From Siphonodentalium dalli (Eukaryota > Mollusca > Scaphopoda > Gadilida > Siphonodentaliidae): DNA of 64,000 nt. The number at the start of each line of letters is the position of its first letter. The first letter of the stretch is position 1. Position numbers and translations under genes: made by a program. The stretch lies in NCBI GenBank assembly GCA_032622095.1, contig CP136068.1:117975509-118039508 (forward strand), in the 5' to 3' direction. This document shows positions 1 through 13,700 of the stretch, one piece after another. The notes beneath the pieces were generated by a model. That model was not told the origin of the DNA, made no database searches, and saw nothing but the letters and a program-made list of their open reading frames with translations.

Positions 1-496
1 CTTGATCTGTATTTCGAGCTAATAAACTCATATACCAAATTTGATTCCGATTTGATCACACAAACTAAAGTTATCTTACGTAAACCAGAAATTGACAGGA
101 TTCTAAGTTGTAAAAGGGCCATAACTCTCACAAAATGGGCAGAGCAAACCCATATTCGAACCTGACCTGTATTTTGGGCTGATAAACTATCATACTAAAT
201 TTGATTCAGATATGATCACATAAACTGAAGTTATCCATCCGGAAACCAGAAAATTACAAGATTCTAAGTAAAAAAAGGGCCATAACTCTCGCAAAAATGG
301 GCAAAACCAATATTCGAACTTGACCTGTATTTTGGTCTGATAAACTCACCTATGAAATTTGCTTTTGATTTAATAACCGAAACTAAAGTTATCATCCGGA
401 AACCATTTCCGGACGCATGCACGCACACACACTCACGGACGGACAGATGGACACAGGCTATTTTAATAGTCCCCCGAAAAAAAAAATTCGGGGGAC
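1..496 (+). repeat. pearl/HINE-like tandem-repeat element (3' part)
   Basis: About 165-bp units with the phrases ggccataactct and catattcgaac, then acggacggacag, then a perfect hairpin GTCCCCCGAA (469-478) / TTCGGGGGAC (487-496). The left end is cut by the window edge. The architecture matches bivalve pearl elements. Confidence 0.7.
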
Positions 497-642
497 AAAA
501 ATGGATATCTAATAACTCTGAGCTTTGACAGGTGGGTTCCTCGACTCGAGTCAAATATTTTTTACACCCCAATCCAAATAAATAGTAATTAAGGGGCGCT
601 TACTTGGATTATCCATCTTTAAGCTGTCCATATTTACTAGTA

Positions 643-1598
643 CAGTAAAACCTCCACATACCGGAACCTCTGCTATCCGGATCCCTCGCCAATCCGAATG
701 AAATGTCCGGTCCCAAATTCACCCACGTGCATTCTCACTAAAAATTACCTCTAAAATCCGGAACCTCAAAATTCCGGATATCGGACGCGTATGTCAGTCC
801 ATAATTAAGCAAACACTGTGATTATTAGCTCTGAATACCGGACGAGATCGGATGAGATCTCGTATCTGCCGATACGAGATTGGCCGAGACGAGCCGAGAG
901 TATAGCGATTACGTACTCCAGTATAAGCGGACCATTTAATTAGCGTTCTTTTGTTCGGCGTATGCTTTGAACTGGATTGTAACAACAGGAGTCTGATTAT
1001 ATATCTACGCTCACAGATCGAGAATTAGAGCACTGACATATTGTTTTTGCAACAGTTATTGCATCCAGTTAATTGGACTCTGTTTTTACAACCATTGTCA
1101 AAACAATAAATTGCTATAATTGCCCGATGTTGACGTATAGTCAGCATAACAATTTGAATCTTTCACAATGACTGAGCCTTCACGAAAATGACATCGAACA
1201 GAGTTAACACTAGACCAGAAAGTCAAAGTTATTAAAGATCTCAGCTCAACGCCTAAGCCGACATGCAAAGAACTAAGTGTTAAATATGGCATCGGCAAAT
1301 CAACGATCAGCGACATCGGGAAGAACCGAGACAGTTTCTTTCTAAAGTCGGACTAGTTGCACAAATCATGTTCTATATATGTTTTATATAATTTGTTATG
1401 TTTGTGTTTTACATGTATTTTGTTCTCGTAATTATTCAATAAATTCTCATTAATCAAAAATACAATCTTGGTCATTCTTGGTATTAAACGCCGGCAATAT
1501 ATCACCGACGGTGACGCGATTTTCTATAAACCGGACACCTCTCTAAACCGGATGGAAGGGCCGGTCCGAAGGGTGTTCGGTTTAGAGAGGTTTCACTG
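643..1598 (+). mobile_element. pogo/Tigger-type DNA transposon relic
   Basis: 956 bp flanked by TA on both sides (641-642, 1599-1600). Imperfect terminal inverted repeats CAGTAAAACCTCCACATACC / ...AGAGGTTTCACTG, with multiple subterminal CCGGA motifs. Internally, plus strand about 1193-1350 still reads TELTLDQKVKVIKDL and KYGIGKSTISDI, a CENP-B-type helix-turn-helix, but without the rest of a transposase. It sits in the GLB1 intron just past exon 10. Confidence 0.82.
1192..1350 (+). pseudogene. Residual CENP-B-like HTH of a pogo transposase
   Basis: The open stretch reads RTELTLDQKVKVIKDLSS, then CKELSVKYGIGKSTIS and KNRDSFF, the usual first HTH of pogo/Tigger transposases (LTLEEKVEVI...YGVSKSTVSDI...NRD). 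No start codon in frame and no DDE domain follows. Confidence 0.72.
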
Positions 1599-1670
1599 TA
1601 ATATTATTAAAGGCTCCTTATAAAATGTAATTGAACATAGTTTTCTTGTAATAAATATCAGACAACTTAC

Positions 1671-1786
1671 CTTTGATATAACTTGCCGCAGAGCTATATA
1701 TTTATCTGTGATATCTCCTGCTTCTGATAGGGGTGCATCATAATCATAACTGGTCGGAACTGACCCATAAGGAGGGTAGTTAGCAC
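1671..1786 (-). CDS. GLB1: GLB1 exon 10
   Basis: 116 bp, acceptor attcttttcag, donor gtaagt, ends in phase 0. It encodes [19 protein letters not shown], then [19 protein letters not shown]. The [15 protein letters not shown] motif is diagnostic of GH35 beta-galactosidase. Following exons are expected left of position 1; none was recognised in 1-1670. Confidence 0.96.
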
Positions 1787-4700
1787 CTGAAAAGAATAAA
1801 AGAGGCCTGGCTAGCATATTTCTAAAATCATAATTCTGGTGTGAGCATTAGATCATGCCATGAATATGTACTCTGGCTAATGCCTGTAGAGATCATATTC
1901 CACCATTGCAAAACCTTGAAACTTTTTGAAGTTTTGACAGGGAACTTAATAAAATTAAAAAAATAACGTGGGGAATATATTTCTTAGTTAGTATGTGCTT
2001 TTTAATAATGTACTTCGCTGTAGGTGAAGATCCCTGGGACGACATGAACTGTCATGATTTAAATAAATTTGTGAGCGATTTTGCTTTGCATCACTTTCAA
2101 TTATGGAATTTCTCCTGGTTAATAATTCATTGTTTATTGTGATATCGGCTCACAAATAACATGGAAAAGCATGCAATTCTGAATTGGGATATTCACCTAC
2201 AATGAAGTAAATTGATAAGGAACAGATAATAACAAAGAAATATATTCCCCACGTTATTTTTCGACTTTATAAGGTTCCCTGTCAAAACTTCAAAAAGTTC
2301 CAAGGTTTTGTACTAGTGGAATATGATCTCTACAGGCATTAGCCAGAGTAGAGATTCATGGCATGATCTAGTTTGAACATAAAAACAAACTATATTTAGA
2401 TGTTACTACTTGCATGGTTAGATTGATATCGGCTGTGATATCAACCTTCGGTCTCAGGCTGATATGAAGTTACCAAGGGCTGATATATCTCGGCCAATAT
2501 TAAACCAACCAATAATAACCTTGTTATTAATTAGATCAGCTACACTGTAATTCCAATGTCACTTCATTGATGTGAACTTAAGATGTGAATGGACAATAGG
2601 TAGAATTTAATTAAAAAAACCTGTATAATTTACATCATAAATAACATACTGATGAGTTGTCACTTTGTGCGTGTCTTGACTAGAGTAGATATTCGTGATT
2701 TCACATTGTGCATGCAACTCAAATCAAATTTGGGAAATGAATTTTTTTTTAAATGTTATGAATCACTTGCCATAACTTCCAGACAATTAAGAAATTCTAG
2801 TTATACAGGCCAATCATTGTGATTACATCCCCCAAATGACAGCTATGTTGGATGTAAACACTGCACGTCGCTTGGTGACATCAAGCTGTTATCAGCTGAG
2901 TCTAGGGAGATATCAGCCAAGGTTGATAATAGGTTGTTGAAGGCATAATATAGAGAGCTCCATTGGCTATGTTAAATCATAAGATGGTTGATATATTATT
3001 TTAGTTGATAAATGGTTACAGAATGAAAATTATTAATGCACGACATATGAAACACTACAATTTGGTGATAGAGATATTTCTATTTGTAACAGGTGTGGTA
3101 CTCTTCCCAATCTGTCTTTATATTCCACACACATTGTCATGAGGTACATGTATGCAATGGAGTCCCAACCAGAACTACAGCGAGTTGAATTTTTGCCAAG
3201 AGCGATGATGTACATAACGTCAATGATCTGCTTCGGGTGATGCACAGACAATTACCTGTTTTTCATCACACTTAAACAGCAATAACAGTAGTTACAGTAT
3301 CAATGGTGGTCACAGTCATGGATTAAACTTATCCGACACAAGGGTGTGTAATAGATGTAGAACACAGCTTGCATAATAATCTAGAATATTTTATCAAACT
3401 CGTAGCTAACGGTGCATAGTCATATTCCACTCAAGCTCGGCTTTCATGAAATATATCCTTGTGATGCCCGCAACTCATTCAATAAAAGATTCTTGATTAA
3501 GATGCGTATTGTGTTCTGTCTAATTATTCAATCTATATTTTATTGTGCTAATATATATCATTCTGAAATACTACCTCTCACTATTTCTTCTGTACTATCC
3601 TTCTTCTACACAAAATAGGAATATTCAAATTGGACAGAAATATGTCCCGTCCACTTTACCCTTAACCCTTCTATGACGGGAGCTTCCTGTAATTTTGAGA
3701 AAACCCTGTGCCAATGCATTCTCTTATATGTGCGAGTCTCCCATAGGGAATACATTGGCCTAACAATATTTACCTTGACCTTATAAGCCAGTGCATTCTC
3801 TTATATATGCAAGGCTCCATATCGGAGAATCACATATATAAGAGAATGCTTTAGCAGCGCAGCTCCCGTCATGAAAGGGTTAATGAAAGCCTTTAGCAAC
3901 ATATTGTTTAGAAAATTATTCCATTTGTTTTCTAAGTACTCACCATTCCAGTATCCAAAATTTGTTCCACCTTCAAACATGTATCTGTAATAAATAGAAA
4001 CAAATGATGATCAAACCTTTTAATATATGCTCCACTGCAGATTATCGATAAAAAGTATGATAACAGGCAGATAATATTCCATATCCCATACGGTACTGTG
4101 AATATTAAACATGTTTTACTTTTATACTATCCATGAGCAGCCAATCATTTCAGTGTATACTTTTTAAAGTTCATGTTCATGTTCAAAGATGTGTGAAGGA
4201 ACTAGTTTTAAAGTGATGTGAAACACTCCGGTAGGGTGATAAATAGAAATGGACAATAATCTTGCTCAAAGTGGTTATTTTTACACAATTATGTCCAAAT
4301 TGACAACAAAGACAGTCATTCTTATATATTAATAAAATCCAGTGACTCTTGATGGCGAAAACCTTTGTGTTAGTTTGTCACCGATAGCTGCATCCTGAAT
4401 CGAGAAGTAAATATTTACAATTGAGCGTAATTCGGACGATGTTTTCTATGGAGTGGTATGGTCGATTTGCTTGAGATTTTCGGCGATGTTAGTAGAATGC
4501 AATATTCCTCTAGTTGGCATAGTGCCTGAATAGTAACTTCTCAGTTTCACGCATCCGATGAAGTCCATAATATGTCTTCAATATCTTTATTTATGAAATA
4601 TATTCTCTGTTATTATTATACTTATTATAAAAATAGATTCTATTTTGAAATCCGATATATGTATGAGTTAAATTAATGAAAGCTTATGGTAACTATATTA

Positions 4701-7700
4701 ATCTGTGGCGATCAGTGAAATAGCACAGCTGAACGGGCAGCGACAAGACCAAGCGTTGAAATAGTGTGTCTGACATTTGCAGAATAAGGTCCCCAGAGGG
4801 TGAATTTAGTGATGCTATCCCGCACAGCAAGCTAGCATTACCAAATTCATCCTCTGTATACCTCATACTGCTTAGGCCACAACTGCCATGGGAGACAGGA
4901 TCAGATTGAAGTTCCCCAGTTGATGATGTTCACCCATTAGTCACCTCATTAATCTTAAGGCAAATTAAGGGATATAGAATCTGAACAGTAGTGAAAAAGT
5001 AACTAAAACAATGTTAATTTGAGACTATAAGATACTTCCCAGAAGATGAGGCCTAAGTAGAATGAGGTCCCCAGAGGGTGAATTTGGTGATGCTAGCCTG
5101 CTGTGCGGGGTAGCATCACTACACTCATCCTCTGGGGACCTCATTCTGCAGATGAGGACCACACTATTTCAAGGCTTGGACAAGACAATGGGGGGTCACA
5201 GTTTGTAAATTCATTACTAAAATTGTGGCTTTTCTTTGATATGTCTACAACTAAAGAAAAATCAAGTGCTTTTAAGTTGATATTGAAAATTCTCTCAATT
5301 GTGACAAATATTGAAATATAGGCTGAATTTTGAACTTATTAACTGAACACCCCTATAAATGGGAACAAAATACAAGTAACTACCCATCAACAAGTTTCAG
5401 ATTGAATACCACATGTGGTATATGTAAATATTTATTATGCCTAATAATAATGATAGCCTAACAACGTTGACGGGTAGGATTTTTGACTAAATATAATAGC
5501 ATTTTCATTTCATTGTTGTAAGAATTTTCTTCAAAAAGATAAGAATAGGGCAAATACTATTATTAGACACCTGAGACCATGTAGTTTATTTATTTATACA
5601 TTCAAAATTTGTGTTTTGGGGGCAATGGATATGCAGTTCACAATATTTGAGGTAATACAGACATACAGGTTTATGTTAGCTCCATAGTTCAGCAGCAAAT
5701 CAAGACTCTTTGCAACAGTGTCAGTGCTCCTCGTACTATGTGGCGACCCCCAGTGGTCCAACCATCCAGGATAAAACTCAGAGTTAACCTATAAAGTGAA
5801 AAATTATTAGTTATGCTAACAAAACTAAAAGACAGATGCAGACACTGTGGGCCATTTTGTAATCTTTGTTCACAAGAGTAGGGGCAAAAGAAAGTTTTCT
5901 TTTAGGCCAGTCCACAATAAATGAAAGTGTCAATGATATTGTAGCTCAACTTGAGAGGGGATAATGTCATAAATCAGAGTCAAAGGAGATGATGAATGTG
6001 GAAAATTGAAGTGTTTAAGTAATTCTGGAGGCCAACCCGAAGAGCCATATGAAGTTTGAGATCAATCAAATGAAAAATGTTGGTTGTAAGGCATTCCGAA
6101 GGATGTAGTCATACAAAGAGTAAAAATCCAAGATTGCTGCATTCATATGTATTTAGACTAAATTAGTTTAACTTACTAAGCGATCTGATGACAAATCACT
6201 ATAACAGTTATGTTTACAAAACAATGGTTTCAACATGCAAAATTTTAATATTGGAGAATTATCAATAATAAATAAAAGAACAATGTTTATTTATTTCTCC
6301 ATGTTCTTCTTGGTGGTGGTGTTTTAGACTTACAATTTTTGCACATCTACTAACAGCGAGTGCCTTGGGCCCTTTTAACCCTTTACCCAACAGAAGGGCC
6401 CTGTGCCAATGCATTCTCTTATATATGCGAGTCGACCATAGGTCGCCTCGCATATATAAGAGAATGCATTGGCTTAACACATTAAAAATTATAAAATTGT
6501 TAAAGAATGTAAGAAACGAGAGGCCGATCACGATCGGCAGATGTTTAACCCATCCCTTGGCGATAGTAAATTGTTATAATCAGAATCATAATCTTTTAAT
6601 GTTGAATTATAGAGTATACTGTTATGATATGAAGTAGTACATAATAACCAGTAATAACACAAATTATTGGAATGTATGAGTCAATATAGAAGGGTTAATA
6701 TAACGTCTAAACTCTAGAGCCTGTCACCACTATCATAGTATAAGCATTTATATTCATGTTGTTGCAAATTGCCATGTGAGATATCAAAATAATATAATTA
6801 TTTATTTAATGGAAAAGGTTAAAAGACATGGAATGGGTAAAAGGGGTTAAATCACCTATCTCTGCCCTGTTTGATCCAATGTAGTCCCATCATCCAAGGA
6901 CTTAGAGAGCTCCATTGGTCTAGTTAAATAAATTCACATTAAGTTGTGGTTAATAAGATAGCTAAATCAATTTATCCAATAATTCACTAATTTGTGTCTC
7001 TTATACAGAGGGAACATATGAGGGCTATAAATAACTCTCAATAAACCATGTCTTTTTATCTCTCTCACAGAGAAGCTGTGAGGCTGAGGTATTCATTAAT
7101 TGTAAGTTACTTGGGTTATAATTGGATAATTCTTAGTTGAAAAAGGGCCATATCTCTGGTATAACAAATTGGATCTAACCCATATTCAAACTCGTTCTGT
7201 ATTTTGAGTTGAGAAACTCATATACCAAATTTGGCTCCTATCAGATGAAAAATGGTTGCTTTATCGAAGTATGTGTGAACTATATGTCAAAGGACCATAA
7301 CTCCATTAAAAAACATCCGATCAAACCCATATTCGAACTCAATCAGTATGTTGGTCTGAGAACCTCATATACCATATTTGGTTACAATCAGATAAAAAAT
7401 GTTTGAGTTATGGCAGAATTCATGAATTCTAAGTCAAAAAAGGGCCATAACTCTGTAAAAAAAAGTCGGATCAAACCCATATTCGAACTCGGTCTGTATT
7501 TTGGGCCGAGAAACTCACATACCAAATTTGGTTCCGATCAGATAAAAAATGTTTGAGTTATGGCAGAATGCGTGAATTCTAAGTCGAAAAAGTTCCATAA
7601 CTCTGTAAAAAAAAGTCGGATCAAACCCATATTCGAACTCGATCTGTATTTTGGGCTGAAAACCCCATATACAAAATTTGGTTTTGATAAGATAGAAAAT

Positions 7701-10700
7701 GTTTGAGTTATCGCATTACACGTAAAGTGTCTACGGACGGACAGACGGACGGACAGACGGACGGACAGACGGACGGACGAACGACGAGTGGTCAATCCGG
7801 ACAACGACACTATGTTTACCATACATGGTATGGGTAAACATAAAAATGGTAAAAAGTGTTAAAAAAAGATTTTTTTTAGGCCAATGCATTCTCTTATATA
7901 TGCGAGGCGACCTATGGTCGACTCGCATATATAAGAGAATGCATTGGCACAGGGTATAACTATTACCATCACAATGTGGTCAATGAGCCGGTTCCAATGA
8001 TATCCATATTTGTATGGTTTTATTGAGACAGACCGAAGATATTTTAGGCTGTTAAAGCTTTATTTGGCCGGTTTGTTGGGTAAAGGGTTAATCATAATCA
8101 ATACAGATAGTTCAAGGAAGATATACACCATTTAAGAAATGGATGTTAATTTGCTTACATTCGATAGACTATGGATGCAAGTTGGTTAGACATCCATACT
8201 CCATAGGATCGAACAAAATCAACATCCATTACTTATATTGACACTCAACCAAGTCAACTGGCAGATTAAACGAGCATTAAGTGTCCATTTCAAACATTAT
8301 TCTCATACAGTAATGCCCTAAGTAATCGACTCCATAACCACAGCAGAATAATGGGTCAACTTTTCAGGATTTAGTCGGAAATATGGCTTGTTGCCATTCA
8401 TTGGAAAGCTTACCCATAATTCTGCTGTGGTTATGGAGTCGATTACTTAAGGCATTACTGAAGCTCGTTGCAAGTTGCGTCTACAAAAAATGGAAGCAAG
8501 TAGGGGTCTGTGTGCGATGTCACCTGATGTAATTTCGTCCAACCAACATCCTACGTACATTCATGTCCCACAGTGCGAATGCATGTGTGAGTGAAAATAT
8601 TTTAATATACATGAACTCACAAGGGGACCGTTTGGCTGGAAATCTCTTTGTGGTTTAAATGCTTGCTCTGGATTGTCTGAGGTAAACAAAGAAATATATA
8701 AGTTATATGATTCTAGAAAAACATACATAAACAGTAACAGTAGTCTATATATCAGTACTATTTTTCAGCCAGTTTTAAATTCACACACCTTGGCAAGCAA
8801 ATTAAAAAGTGACAAAATTATTTCCACAAAACCATGTATATGATGGCAGTTTCGGTTCTTTATCATTCCTGAAGATAGCTATAGTAATGCTCTAATTAAT
8901 CGACCTCTTAACCACAGCAGAATTATGGATAACTTTTCAGGATTTAGTCGGAAATATGGCTTGTTGCCATTCATCGGAAAGCTCTCGCCGAGAGCTTTCC
9001 GATGAATGGCAACAAGCCATATTTCCGACTAAATCCTGAAAAGTTACCCATAATTCTGCTGTGGTTAAGAGGTCGATTAATTAGAGCATTGCTGTATAAA
9101 GCCATCATGATGAAAATGTTCAGTTAGTAAATGATAACTGTTTCTTATAGTGGTGATGATTAGATGTAGTTATTTGCACTATTCTTGGTCCAATGATAAA
9201 TTTAGATAGTTATTGACATCATTGACTGGAATAGCAAGGTAGTTAAAAGTAACCATAAATTAAATAGGTTCAAAATTCAGAAGTCACCAATTAGTTTATA
9301 TAGTAAAATATATCTATATATATTAGTAATATACACCATGAATAACCCTTAACCATGTCATGATTGGAGCTTCCTAAAATTTTGTGAAAACACTGTGCCA
9401 ATGCATTCTCTTATACACTGTATATTCGAGTCTCCCATAGGGAGCCTTGCATATATAAGAGAATACATTGGCCTAACAATATTTACCATGACCTTGTAAG
9501 CCAGTGCATTTTCTTATATATACGAGGCTCCCTATGGGAAACCTGCATATATAAGAGAATACACTGGCATAGGATCTTTAATGCTGTATCAGCGCAGCTC
9601 CCGCCATGAAAGGGATAAGATCCTGGAAACCAACACGGTGGTGATAACCATTGATTCCACTGTGGATTAACTGAAGTAATAATTTGTATGCATTTTCATA
9701 ATTCGAGGCAGAGAAACATCCTAATTTTGCACAGCGACAACATCCTAATTTCGCCCAACCGAGTATCAATATTTGTTTTCAAACAGATATCTTTGTGTCT
9801 CTGCATAAAATCACACATAACCTGAGCTCTATAATACCTTCAGTTATCACCGGTGATGCTTACATGTTGAAATATGCATGACTTTGTTGTTATAACTTCA
9901 TAAAATCATTTTCTGATGACGGATGTTTGTCGCCCATTGTACTGACAGTACATGTATAATAACACTCCGCCTCAAATTACAATACTATGAACACGCATAC
10001 AAATAATTACTACCATTCACCCACAGTGGATTCAATTAACGCCAAACAAACAAGCCAGGAAAAAGTGTGTCTGACATTTGCAGAATGAGGTCCCCAGAGG
10101 GTGAATTTAGTGATGCTATCCTGCACAGCACCTCATTCTGCTTAGGCATCGGCTTCTAATTATCAATGTTCTTAGTTACGTTTTTCCGTCTGTTCAGTTT
10201 CTATATCCCCTAATTTGCAGAAGATAAAATGCATAATCAAGGAGACTAATAGATGAACATCACCAAATTCAATCTGATCCTAGGTCTCCCATGGCAATTG
10301 TGGTTTCCCAGCGTCACAGAATTCTCCCTCTGGGGACCTCATTCTGCAAATGTCAGACACTATATCCAGGCTGGCAAACAAATACAAAATTTGTGTTCTA
10401 ATTAGGCACCTCCCTCAGTGAACTGTGTTCAGATGCTATACAGTCCAATTGACTGGGACGGGATGATATAATTTTATAATCGCGGTCAATCTATCCTCAA
10501 GTCACTCTGATAGGAGAATTTTAATAATGACAAATACCGGTACCATTCAGATTCATGTAAAAGGCTGCTTGACCACTTGTCTCCCGAAAAAGGTGGCTTT
10601 GTTTGGCCAGTGGCTTTTTTAGAAATGAAAAATTAGATTTTGGGATAAATCGTTGAATCAAAATTTGATTCCAACGAATCAAACTTTGATTCCAACTTGA

Positions 10701-13700
10701 TTAGACACCAGAATAATCAGTAATGTCTAACAAGGACCATAACTCTAGTAAAGAAAGTGTCAAACACACTGTAGCTCAACTTGGAAAATGAGTTAATTTT
10801 TTCTCATTTCTATAGTTCGCCTGAAAATGTTTTTGGAGGACAAACTACAAGATGATTCTAAATCTTCACACATTTACTCACATGTAACACCGAAATCTAT
10901 CGCTGTGAACGTGTTATTCATCGAACCACAAACTAGATCCCACTCTTCTTTTCCGTCAGTAGTAAACAGGACAAAATTTGTGCCCAAATATTTCAGAACG
11001 ATCTCTCTCAGCCGATATAGATAGTTGAAGTCACAGGCGAAATAACTCCCATATTCATTCTCCATCTAAAATTTAGTGGACAACGTCCTGAGTTCTGATA
11101 GACACACTAAATTATTGAGGCATCAAGGGAAGCAGATATTTGATGTAACTTATGACGTCGCCTCGTGAAAATGTAAAGGCCCTTACACACGGCGTTTGCG
11201 GCACGGCATGCAGCGCCTATAGCGCAATATGCCGACTTAGAACACACTGTATGCAATGGATGCTTGCACATGGTGTGTGATGCGGGCGACATTGCAGAAA
11301 ACACAGGAAACGCTGCCACTGGATTAGATCGCTGTCCTAATTTGGTGGTGCAGTGCCGCGCATATCACGCTTTTTCTCTGCGGTTATTCAGTAAATTCCA
11401 GTGACCATATAGAACGAAGATACTGGAAGCAAAGAAGTTTTCAGTCCAGGTCAGTTTTGGACTGTGATTGTGCATCACTTCGCCATGCAGTCATTTTAAA
11501 CAAAAATACGCGAATAAAAATGAAACCGTGATATCAACGGAAAAATAAGAGTAACCGCAGAAAACGCCGTCGCCGCAGAAACAGTTGCCGCAGAAATATA
11601 AGCAACATGCCGCGCAGCAACACCATGTCGAAGGGCATTTAACATAAAGTAGTTCCACTAGCAGGAGATGGTACAGTAATGTTTTAAGTAATCGACTTCT
11701 TAACCACAGCAGAATTATGGGTAACTTTTCAGGATATAGTCAGAAATATGGCTTTTCGATGAATGGCAACAAGCCATATTTCCGACTAAATCCTGAAAAG
11801 TTACCCATAATTCTTCTGTGGTTAAGAAGTCGATTACTTAGAGCATTACTGTATATGTATTCAATGTGTGCGATTCCATTGAATACATATGCTTCACACT
11901 AAACGGGTGTGGAATAAAAGAAGACCATTAACCCTTTCTTTACTAAATATTCAATTACGAGTAATTCCCTTAGGAAATGTTCAGATAATAAGTTCTGGCC
12001 GTTTGTTGAACATTTCCCCCATCAATTAATAAGAAGCCTTCTGCTCTTGCAGGGCTTAAAATGTGACGAGAATCAGAATCATGATTCTTAGTTTGAGTAT
12101 CATAAAAGCAGCTGATTCGCTGTAGAAATGCTATATTTTGATTCTCACAAACTTTTATGGATTTTAAGTCCTGTCTTGTATAATCTGTCTTCTGCTTGTA
12201 TTTCCTGAACTTCCCTACAGATGAATAGTAGACCATTCCTATGTATACGTTTATAATAGAATGGGAGAATCCATTTAATAAATAAAAGGTTAGCAGATAT
12301 ATGATACTGAACATAAATGTATATAAAGGTCCCCAGGAGCTTTCTTTATAGAATGGTTTGACTTGAGAATAAATTAACCGGTTTCCTAATGGGAGGCGTT
12401 ACTCACATGTGACACCGAAATCTATTGCCGAAAAGGTGTCATTTAATGCACCACAGATAAGAGCCCAGTCCTCGTTTCCGTCTGTTGTGAAGAGGACGAA
12501 ATTTGTGCCCAAATATTTGAGAAATATGTCCCTCAAGTGTTGGTTATAGATGGAATCACAAGCAAAATAACTTCCATATTCGTTCTCCATCTAAAATTCA
12601 ACATGTATCCGTTGTCACAGCAATTCAATCTTTTAATTCTGGAGCTAGGACTTTTAATGTGACAGTGGGACGAATTATAAGTTCATATTAATTATACCAG
12701 TACAATATAATAGAGAAATGACACCTAGTTCTCATAAGCGTTTTGTGAAACCCATAATATATGAGCAGATTAGACGGCAACTTTGGAGACATCTTCTTCC
12801 ATAAGAAGAACTATCCCCAGGGAGAATGACTTCTCTCTCATACACCAGTAAGCATATGTACCAACTGCATATATGAAGTATATTTACAGATTTATAATGG
12901 TGTTCTTACTCACTATAATTTATATATCATTGGGCTCTTGTGTTCATAAAAGGGTGCTATTGGGGTCTAAATTTAACTTCGGCATTTATTACTTCTCACA
13001 GTCAACATGTCCCTAATAACCAATTTGAAACCTATAGGCTGGTCCCTGTCATGGTGTATTAACCTTTTCTATACTAAAGCATTATTGATGAGTAGTTATC
13101 CCATAGAACATGTTCAGAAAATAAGTTCACCAAACGACCATATTATCTCAACATTTTCCTCAATAAATAGCCTGGGGCTCCTTCTGCACTTTTATTTATA
13201 TGTCGTCTGCTTTTATCACATCATCATCCCTCCAGATGAATAATAGACCAATCTGATGTACACTTTTTAACTGACTGGGAGAATCCATTTAGTATAGAAA
13301 GAGTTAAAAGCACAAATCTTGCATACAAACTATTCTATTTTGATTGGCCTTTGCACTAAAGACTTAAATATGCTCGATCCAACTTGACAACCCCATATCT
13401 CTAAACCATCATCTTTAGGCCCTTAAAAATAAAAAACCTGTGTTCTCAAGTAATTATATAGAAAACTTAGGATGAGGGAAGGAAGCTTTTTATCCATAAT
13501 ATTTCATAGACTTCAATATATCAAAATTTCTAATTGTGGTTAATCTGGTGATTGAGTTCTGAGAGTTTCAAAAATTTTGGATAAATTTACAAATATTTTT
13601 TTTATGAGGTTCTCTTTAATTATGTTCCTGAGAACACAGTGTTTTTATTTATTTGGCCGTAGGTTTATAAAATATTGATTTTAAGTTGAGGAAGTCTCTT

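Noticed and set aside
6365-6637. 90-codon plus frame with repeated [21 protein letters not shown]
   Set aside because: This peptide recurs wherever the ATTCTCTTATATATGC palindrome occurs on either strand. It is a repeat translation.
7140-7740. Regular 150-bp repeats considered as a CRISPR array
   Set aside because: Units are contiguous with no unique spacers, and the host is an animal. The (ACGG)n tail and terminal hairpin mark a transposon.
9578-9769. 63-codon minus frame as a missing GLB1 exon
   Set aside because: The peptide has no GH35 match, and exons 6 to 7 already join without a gap. The region is partly MITE.
12407-12590. ATG of MENEYGS taken as a gene start
   Set aside because: The ATG directly follows a splice acceptor (tttag) and the peptide begins in mid-domain. 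It is an internal exon.
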